The translations under genes and the position numbers were made by a program. A stretch of DNA of 64,000 bases from JAPLHP01 sp963720375 (GTDB lineage: Bacteria; Chloroflexota; Dehalococcoidia; UBA2247; RBG-13-53-26), in NCBI GenBank assembly GCA_963720375.1, contig CAVRFM010000015.1:62001-126000 (forward strand). The letters run 5' to 3'. Each line of letters starts with the position of its first letter. Positions within the stretch are counted from its first letter, which is position 1. This document shows, piece by piece, positions 59,188 to 64,000 of this stretch. The notes beneath the pieces are model-generated. The model searched no databases. It was not told the DNA's origin and saw nothing but the letters and a program-made list of their open reading frames with translations.

Positions 59188-59805
59188 ATGAGCATAGAAC
59201 TCGATCAGGTAATTCAGGATTTCGCAACTTGTCTGAAGAGGGTTGATGCCAAGCGACCGCAGGCGCTGAATGCACGGTCCAAAGAGCCGTTTCAACCGGG
59301 GATCGGGCCTCACAGCGAAGCTGAAGTCGTAGCCATGGTTGCGGATGATATGGCGCAGTTTGCCCCCAGTCTATACAAAGGGAAGCTGATTACTAACGTC
59401 CCTTATCCCGAATCCCCGCGCCAGAAATGCGACTTATGCATCCTCAGTGGGCCGATGAATGAATGGGCGATTGAGGTGAAAATGCTCCGGTTCTTGGGAG
59501 ACAATGGCAAGGTGAACGATAATATCCTGATGCATATCCTGTCACCGTATCCAAATCACCGGAGCGCCGTTACGGATTGCGAGAAGCTTGCAACATCGTC
59601 GATTGCACTGAAGAAGTCTATCATGATCTATGGTTTTGACCATGATGAATGGCCCCTTGCCCCGGCCATCGAAGCCTTTGAGTCGTTGGCTTGTCTGAGG
59701 ACAAGGATTGGTGTGAGAATTGTGGCCGAATTCAATGGACTCATTCATCCTATTCATGACAGAGGCAAGGTATACGCTTGGCAAGTAGAAGGCAAGGTGG
59801 CCTGA
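59188..59805 (+). CDS. Unknown protein, possibly PD-(D/E)XK nuclease-like
   Basis: 205 residues from ATG 59188, two bases after the previous stop; the frame is open further upstream, but this start is after the neighbour's end. D82 in K-C-D-L-C-I and E96-V-K98 in W-A-I-E-V-K-M resemble the D ... E-x-K catalytic pattern, with E48-type acid in an earlier helix. It is coupled to the flavoprotein gene. Nuclease activity is a guess from this pattern only. Confidence 0.55.
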   Translation: MSIELDQVIQDFATCLKRVDAKRPQALNARSKEPFQPGIGPHSEAEVVAMVADDMAQFAPSLYKGKLITNVPYPESPRQKCDLCILSGPMNEWAIEVKMLRFLGDNGKVNDNILMHILSPYPNHRSAVTDCEKLATSSIALKKSIMIYGFDHDEWPLAPAIEAFESLACLRTRIGVRIVAEFNGLIHPIHDRGKVYAWQVEGKVA

Positions 59806-59831
59806 GGAAAACACAGACGCTTCGGAAGGTG

Positions 59832-60590
59832 TTACCTGGCGACCAGGCCGCCGTCCACGGCTAATGGATATCCGGTCACGAAGGACGCTTCATCCGAGCA
59901 GAGCCATAGCACTGCCGGAGCGATTTCTCCGGGTTCCCCGAGTCGCCCCATAGGTTCCATGGCTATATAGTTGGCCATTATTTTGGGTTTCTCATACAGC
60001 TTAGTGCCGAGTATGGGTGTGCGGATTATTCCGGGGCAGAGGGCATTGACCCGGATACCGGACGCAGCATAGTCAAGCGCCACTGACTTCGTAATGCCCA
60101 CGACGCCGTGTTTGCTGGCACAGTAGGAGGACTGAGCAGGAAAAGCAATCAGTCCTGCCACCGATGCCATGTTGACAATGGCACCCTTGCCCTGCTTGAG
60201 CATCTGGGGAATCTCGTATTTCATGCAGAGGTATACGCCTTTGAGGTTGACTGCGATTACATGGTCCCAATGCTCTTCTGAGCTGTTGGCGATGAATGCC
60301 ACGTCTCCGGCAATGCCAGCGTTGTTGAATGCGCAGTCCAGACGGCCGTAAGCATCAATAGTCTTTTGGACCATGACCTCAACTTCTGCTGCCTTCGATA
60401 CATCGGCCTTGATGAAGATGGCCTCACCGCCAGCGTCCTTGATCATCTTCAGCGTTTCCTCGCCGCCTTCAACTGCTATGTCGCCGATGGCAACCCTGGC
60501 GCCTTCCTTGGCAAATGCTACCGCAGTGCCCCGGCCAATTCCGGAGCTGCCACCGGTCACTAGGGCGACCTTACCGTCGAATCGTCTCAC
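59832..60590 (-). CDS. Short-chain dehydrogenase/reductase (classical SDR)
   Basis: 252 residues. Cofactor motif T-G-G-S-S-G-I-G-R-G; N-N-A-G; catalytic S in N-M-A-S-V-A-G and the Y-x-x-x-K of S-S-Y-C-A-S-K; end P-L-A-V-D-G-G. The aspartate at the end of beta-2 (G-D-I) suggests NAD(H) preference. The protein is of the FabG-like type; its substrate is unknown. It faces away from the next SDR gene across a 326-bp gap. Confidence 0.92.
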   Translation of the reverse strand: MRRFDGKVALVTGGSSGIGRGTAVAFAKEGARVAIGDIAVEGGEETLKMIKDAGGEAIFIKADVSKAAEVEVMVQKTIDAYGRLDCAFNNAGIAGDVAFIANSSEEHWDHVIAVNLKGVYLCMKYEIPQMLKQGKGAIVNMASVAGLIAFPAQSSYCASKHGVVGITKSVALDYAASGIRVNALCPGIIRTPILGTKLYEKPKIMANYIAMEPMGRLGEPGEIAPAVLWLCSDEASFVTGYPLAVDGGLVAR

Positions 60591-60916
60591 TTCATGACCT
60601 CCACAGCTTTTTCTGATCGGCAGTATATGGCTTGGCCTGATCGTGCGTCAATTCGGGGACTGTTTGGCAGGTGGGGAGTGCAGAGGGGCAGAAGTTCCTC
60701 TGCAAGGGACTTGGGGGTATTCCCCACCCTTAAATGTCCCCAGGACTGGACTACAGGGGGTTGGAAGAATTGATAAACGACTGCTCAATTCGTGCAGTTG
60801 ACAGGATTGTTGCGAAAGGGCAAACTCTCAGTGCGAACTCCTGAGGAGTTAGTTCGAAGTCGGCAACTTAAGGCAGTCTTCGAGGGATAGGCTCGCGGGT
60901 AGAAGGAGGGACATAA
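60591..60916. other. 326-bp intergenic region between two divergent SDR genes
   Basis: No gene seen. It holds an 8-bp hairpin TGCAGAGG/CCTCTGCA (60679-60704), a TTGACA at 60798 with only a poor -10, and a perfect small inverted repeat AACTCC-TGA-GGAGTT (60836-60850) that may be an operator for the plus-strand SDR gene. Confidence 0.5.
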
Positions 60917-61726
60917 ATGTCATCGTCGCAGACCTTCAAGTCTAAGTACGGTCCCTGGGCGCTGGTAACGGGCGCGGCCCGGGGGATGGGCACGGAGTTT
61001 TCTTACCAGATTGCAGCGTTGGGGCTCAACCTGGTGCTGGTCGACATGCTTGCGGATGAGCTGGCAAAGGTGGCGGAAGAAACCCGGAAGAAGAGCAATG
61101 TGGAGATCAGGACCGTAGTGGTGGACCTCTCGCGGCCGGATTTTGTGGAGACGATACGACAGCACACCCAGGACATAGAGGTAGCACTGCTGGTGAGCAA
61201 TGCAGCGTATCCGCCGGTGGGGCTCTTCTTTGACCAAAGCCTGGAAGACAAGTTGAGGATGATAGAGGTAAATGTGCGGGCACCACTCATACTGGTGCAG
61301 GAGTTCGGGGCGAAGATGCTGGCACGTAAGCGCGGAGGGATCATTATGATTGCGTCAGCGTCTGCCCTGCAGGGGGTGCCTTATGTGGCTAGCTATGCCG
61401 CGACGAAAGCCTACAACCTGATTCTGGCTGAGAGCCTTTGGGACGAACTGCGTGAGCATGGCGTGGATGTGCTGGGGTTCATGCCGGGGGCGACACGCAC
61501 GACCGGTTTCGTGCTTTCGAAACCGAATATAGGGCGCACGGTAGCGACAATAATGGAGACTAAGCCGACAGTCGCCGAGGCCCTGAAAGCGCTGGGCAAG
61601 GCGCCGAGCCGCATCCCGGGAAGAAGGAACCGCTGGACCCTTCTAGTGGCGCAGAAGATATTGCCCCGGAAGCAGATGATCAAGCTGGTGGGGAGCAACA
61701 TGCGCCAATGGTATGGGAAGAAATAG
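60917..61726 (+). CDS. Short-chain dehydrogenase/reductase
   Basis: 269 residues with AGAAGGAGG before the ATG. T-G-A-A-R-G-M-G-T-E for cofactor binding, S-N-A-A in place of N-N-A-G, S-A-S-A and Y-A-A-T-K-A for catalysis. The layout resembles the keto-/hydroxysteroid-type SDRs (COG0300). Substrate unknown. A perfect 32-bp palindrome 15 bp downstream may act as its terminator. Confidence 0.9.
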   Translation: MSSSQTFKSKYGPWALVTGAARGMGTEFSYQIAALGLNLVLVDMLADELAKVAEETRKKSNVEIRTVVVDLSRPDFVETIRQHTQDIEVALLVSNAAYPPVGLFFDQSLEDKLRMIEVNVRAPLILVQEFGAKMLARKRGGIIMIASASALQGVPYVASYAATKAYNLILAESLWDELREHGVDVLGFMPGATRTTGFVLSKPNIGRTVATIMETKPTVAEALKALGKAPSRIPGRRNRWTLLVAQKILPRKQMIKLVGSNMRQWYGKK

Positions 61727-61740
61727 AAGAAGTCTCTTAA

Positions 61741-61772
61741 TGCAGGGACAGGTCTTAAGACCTGTCCCTGCA
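61741..61772. repeat. Perfect 32-bp palindrome between SDR and TetR genes
   Basis: Each arm is 16 bp (TGCAGGGACAGGTCTT and its complement), with no loop. It may serve as a terminator for the SDR gene. Its core GACAGGTCTT/AAGACCTGTC resembles the stem at 38786-38805, so it could be a dispersed palindromic repeat. Confidence 0.7.
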
Positions 61773-61812
61773 TCTGGCCCTTTATCCGCGGATTAGGATT
61801 CTCACTCATGTA

Positions 61813-61857
61813 TTGACAGAGGCGCAATGATGCGGTAGTATAATGAATGAACATTCA
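61813..61857 (+). promoter_or_regulatory. Promoter and putative operator of the TetR gene
   Basis: TTGACA (61813-61818) with TAGTAT 17 bp on (61836-61841) or TATAAT at 20 bp. TGAATG-AA-CATTCA (61844-61857) is a perfect-arm inverted repeat at the expected start site, typical of TetR operators; autoregulation is likely. Confidence 0.65.
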
Positions 61858-61880
61858 GTCATTAATCTGAAGCTGGGGGA

Positions 61881-62507
61881 ATGGGAAGCCGGAACCGGAA
61901 GAAAGAACTCATCACAGAATACCGCAGGAAGCAGATACTCAATGCTGCACTGGCTGTTTTCTCCAGGAAGGGCTATGGCGAGGCTACCATACCCGATATC
62001 GCTCGGGAAGCAGGGATCGCCGTCGGCACCATCTATAACTACTATCCGAGCAAGCGAGACCTGCTGGTGTCTATTCTCGCCAGCCACGTCCTCAGCGAGC
62101 CATTTTTGACGCTCATGGAGCAGCCGCCTGAAGCGGATGACAGTACGTTCTTCAGATCGCTGATTGAGGACCGCTTGACTCTGCTCAATGAGAACGCAGA
62201 CAAGTTTCTTTTTATGCTCGGCGAGGCCTACCGCGATCAGGAATTCCGGCGGCAGTGGGCGCAGGGGGTGATTCAACCGGCCCTGAAGCGAGCGGAGAAA
62301 TTCATGACCTCGAAGATGGACTCAGGCGCCTTTCGCCCCATGAATGCCAGCGTTATGGTGCGGGCACTGGCGGGGATGGCCATCGGCTTTGCAGTGCTGA
62401 CTATGGTAGAGGGAGAAGCGAGCCCCTGCCGGGGGATTTCCATCAAAAAAATCGCGCCGCAGCTGGCAGACATTGTCCTGACTGGAGTTCGAGTGAGGGA
62501 GAGATGA
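61881..62507 (+). CDS. TetR-family transcriptional regulator
   Basis: 208 residues. Helix-turn-helix at the N-terminus: I-L-N-A-A-L-A-V-F-S-R-K-G-Y-G-E-A-T-I-P-D-I-A-R-E-A-G and V-G-T-I-Y-N-Y-Y-P-S-K-R-D-L-L. The ligand-binding C-terminal domain is variable. The gene is followed after 46 bp by an ABC exporter, which it presumably represses, with an operator seen upstream. Confidence 0.92.
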   Translation: MGSRNRKKELITEYRRKQILNAALAVFSRKGYGEATIPDIAREAGIAVGTIYNYYPSKRDLLVSILASHVLSEPFLTLMEQPPEADDSTFFRSLIEDRLTLLNENADKFLFMLGEAYRDQEFRRQWAQGVIQPALKRAEKFMTSKMDSGAFRPMNASVMVRALAGMAIGFAVLTMVEGEASPCRGISIKKIAPQLADIVLTGVRVRER

Positions 62508-62553
62508 TTCCCCTGAGAAACCGTGGGTGGAAGACCGGAAACGGAGCGATGAT

Positions 62554-63288
62554 ATGCAGTCTTTTGCCATCGAGACAAGGAGTCTGACCAAGAGATTCAG
62601 TTCGTTTGTGGCGCTGAACAATCTGAATCTGAGTATTGAGAAAGGGACTATCCACGGGCTGCTGGGCCCGAACGGCGCCGGTAAGACCACTGCTATCAAG
62701 ATACTGTGCGGCTTGCTGAAGCCGAGCGGCGGCGAAGCATACATCTTCGGCAGGAAGGTACCGGATAGAAGCATTCTGTCCGAAATAGGATATATGCCGC
62801 AGGAAACTGCCCTCTATCTGGATCTGACTGTGCATGACAACATGGCGCTGTACGGTGAGCTCTTCGGCCTGTCGAGAACCAGGATCGCCGAGAGGGAGAA
62901 GGAATTGCTCGACTTCATTGCTTTGGAGAAATGGAGGAACGTGCTGGTGTCGAAACTGAGCGGCGGCATGAAACACAGGGTGTCGCTGGCGTGCACCATG
63001 ATACATGAGCCGAAGCTCCTTTTCCTGGACGAGCCTACTGTTGGCGTCGACCCGGAGTTGAGAGCTTCATTTTGGGACTACTTCGACCTGCTGAAGGAGA
63101 AAGGCGTTACGATTGTGCTGACAACGCACTACATGGACGAGGCCCAGCATTGCGACAGGATAGGGCTGCTGAGGCAGGGACTGCTCCTGGCGGAAGGCGC
63201 ACCCGGTGAGGTTGTCCGGTCGGTCAATGCGACAAGCCTTGAAGAAGCCTTTCTGACACTGGCAAGGCGGGAGGATGCCAGAGCATGA
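62554..63288 (+). CDS. ABC-2 transporter ATP-binding protein
   Basis: 244 residues from ATG 62554; the frame is open to GTG 62527. Walker A G-P-N-G-A-G-K-T-T, signature L-S-G-G-M-K-H-R-V-S, Walker B L-L-F-L-D-E-P-T-V-G-V-D, and the H-loop T-T-H-Y-M-D-E-A. This is the drug/lipid exporter class. The stop overlaps the permease start (ATGA). Confidence 0.94.
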   Translation: MQSFAIETRSLTKRFSSFVALNNLNLSIEKGTIHGLLGPNGAGKTTAIKILCGLLKPSGGEAYIFGRKVPDRSILSEIGYMPQETALYLDLTVHDNMALYGELFGLSRTRIAEREKELLDFIALEKWRNVLVSKLSGGMKHRVSLACTMIHEPKLLFLDEPTVGVDPELRASFWDYFDLLKEKGVTIVLTTHYMDEAQHCDRIGLLRQGLLLAEGAPGEVVRSVNATSLEEAFLTLARREDARA

Positions 63289-64000
63289 ATATTCGCAGGG
63301 CCTTCACCGTCACCAAACGGATTTTCAGGGGTCTAAAAAACGATAAGCGCACAGTCGCCTTGATGTTCTTAGCGCCGGTTGTTGCCGTGTTAGTGTTTGG
63401 CGTGGCATTCAGCGGCGACATAAAAGACGTGGCTGTGGTCGTGGTCAACCAGGACGCGGGGGCAAGCGCCCCCGGCTCCAATGTCACCGTATCCGTTGCG
63501 GATAGGATCGTAGCCAACTTCGATGAGGAAGTCCTAAAGGTGGACAAGGTTGCTGATATTGAGGAAGGTGTCCGCCGTGTGGAAAAAGGTGAAGCCTACG
63601 CAGTGATCATCTTCCCGGAGGATTTCTCCCAAAACATCTTTATGAGAATGCAAGACCCGTCCTCTTCGGCCAGCACCACGATTCAGGTGAGAGAGGACAG
63701 GAGCAATGTCAATGTGGCTAATGCCATAACCAAGGGCGTCAGTGATGCTGTTCTCAAGACAATGCAGGAGGCCGGACAGGAGTCCCCTGTAACGGTGGAC
63801 ACAGAAGATGCTATCTATGCTAAGGGCGCCAAGTACATCGATTTCTTCGTCCCCGGTATCATGACTTTTGTAGTGTTTTTCCTTACTACCCTCCTCACTC
63901 TCATATCCTTTGTCGGAGAGCGGACCTCGGGAAACCTGGAAAGGTTGCAGGCTACACCGCTGAGAGAGAGCGAGGTGGTCGCAGGATATACCATCGCTTT
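63285..64000 (+). CDS. ABC-2 type permease, N-terminal part (cut by window end)
   Basis: 239 codons are seen from ATG 63285, overlapping the ATPase stop, with no stop before the window edge. One N-terminal membrane helix (V-A-L-M-F-L-A-P-V-V-A-V-L-V-F-G) is followed by a large external domain of about 150 residues and further membrane helices starting F-F-V-P-G-I-M-T-F-V-V-F-F-L, with E-R-T-S-G-N-L-E-R-L-Q-A-T-P as the cytoplasmic ABC-2 motif. It is the membrane half of the TetR-linked exporter. Confidence 0.9.
   Translation, partial: MNIRRAFTVTKRIFRGLKNDKRTVALMFLAPVVAVLVFGVAFSGDIKDVAVVVVNQDAGASAPGSNVTVSVADRIVANFDEEVLKVDKVADIEEGVRRVEKGEAYAVIIFPEDFSQNIFMRMQDPSSSASTTIQVREDRSNVNVANAITKGVSDAVLKTMQEAGQESPVTVDTEDAIYAKGAKYIDFFVPGIMTFVVFFLTTLLTLISFVGERTSGNLERLQATPLRESEVVAGYTIA

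Noticed and set aside
1..64000. CRISPR arrays, rRNA genes and intact insertion sequences
   Set aside because: No regularly spaced direct repeats, no rRNA-like stretches and no transposase frames were seen.

Overview
The window looks like a chromosomal segment of a free-living anaerobic-type bacterium of the phylum Chloroflexota, most plausibly class Dehalococcoidia. This is inferred from gene content and order (ndk-thiL, gatB-secG, cysS-ispF-ispD, an archaeal-type thymidylate synthase, a GreA with an extra N-terminal domain, many GTG/TTG starts, strong AGGAGG-type ribosome binding sites). No rRNA gene is present to confirm it.

Layout. 1-13 kb: housekeeping genes (ndk end, thiL, a phosphoesterase, greA-like, mnmE, an ECF sigma factor with a membrane partner, gatB, secG, a SAM hydrolase, ubiE/menG, a MarR regulator, cysS, ispF, ispD) ending in two abutting tRNA genes, His(GTG) and Arg(TCG). 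13.1-16.6 kb: an accessory island next to tRNA-Arg with an XRE regulator, a divergent promoter, a small unknown gene overlapping an HD-domain nucleotide phosphohydrolase, and the decayed end of a tyrosine integrase. 17-29.5 kb: dnaA, nadD, small unknown genes, a trypsin-like protease, dut, archaeal-type thyA, comF, glyA (frameshifted), rpsF-ssb-rpsR, a SurA/PpiC-like membrane protein, hom and thrC. 29.7-44 kb: an ABC exporter, folE, a nitroreductase, metF (frameshifted), nnrD (frameshifted), coaX, coaBC, valS, an acyl-CoA carboxyltransferase and an orphan fumarase alpha subunit.

44.0-56.4 kb is the main accessory region: a complete and unusual gas vesicle (gvp) cluster. It opens with a consensus sigma70 promoter, a c-di-GMP-I (GEMM) riboswitch and an overlapping intrinsic terminator, followed by a 65-residue single C2H2-finger protein, an imperfectly duplicated leader with a second consensus promoter, and an attenuator-like hairpin in front of gvpA. 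The structural and assembly genes follow on one strand: gvpA, two coiled-coil unknowns around a GvpC-like protein made of 40-residue repeats, gvpN, gvpH, a CDC48-type AAA ATPase, gvpF/L, gvpG, a GvpA-like/zinc-ribbon fusion, a protein with a reduced small-heat-shock fold, gvpK, a GvpL fused to an archaeal ribosomal-stalk (P1/L12)-like domain, a GvpA-like/PH-like fusion, gvpO, a double zinc ribbon protein and a conserved unknown. Several parts look archaeal in type (GvpH, CDC48, the P1-like domain), which suggests the cluster was exchanged with archaea. The regulatory leader suggests that buoyancy is tied to c-di-GMP, the usual motile/sessile second messenger.

56.7-64 kb: a bifunctional-nuclease-family protein, a carotenoid-desaturase-like flavoprotein, a nuclease-like unknown, two short-chain dehydrogenases, a TetR regulator with a visible operator, and an ABC-2 exporter cut by the window end.

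Four genes (glyA, metF, nnrD and the GvpC-like gene), and perhaps a fifth, are each interrupted by what looks like one extra base. Three of these are conserved housekeeping genes, so errors in the assembled sequence are the simplest explanation.
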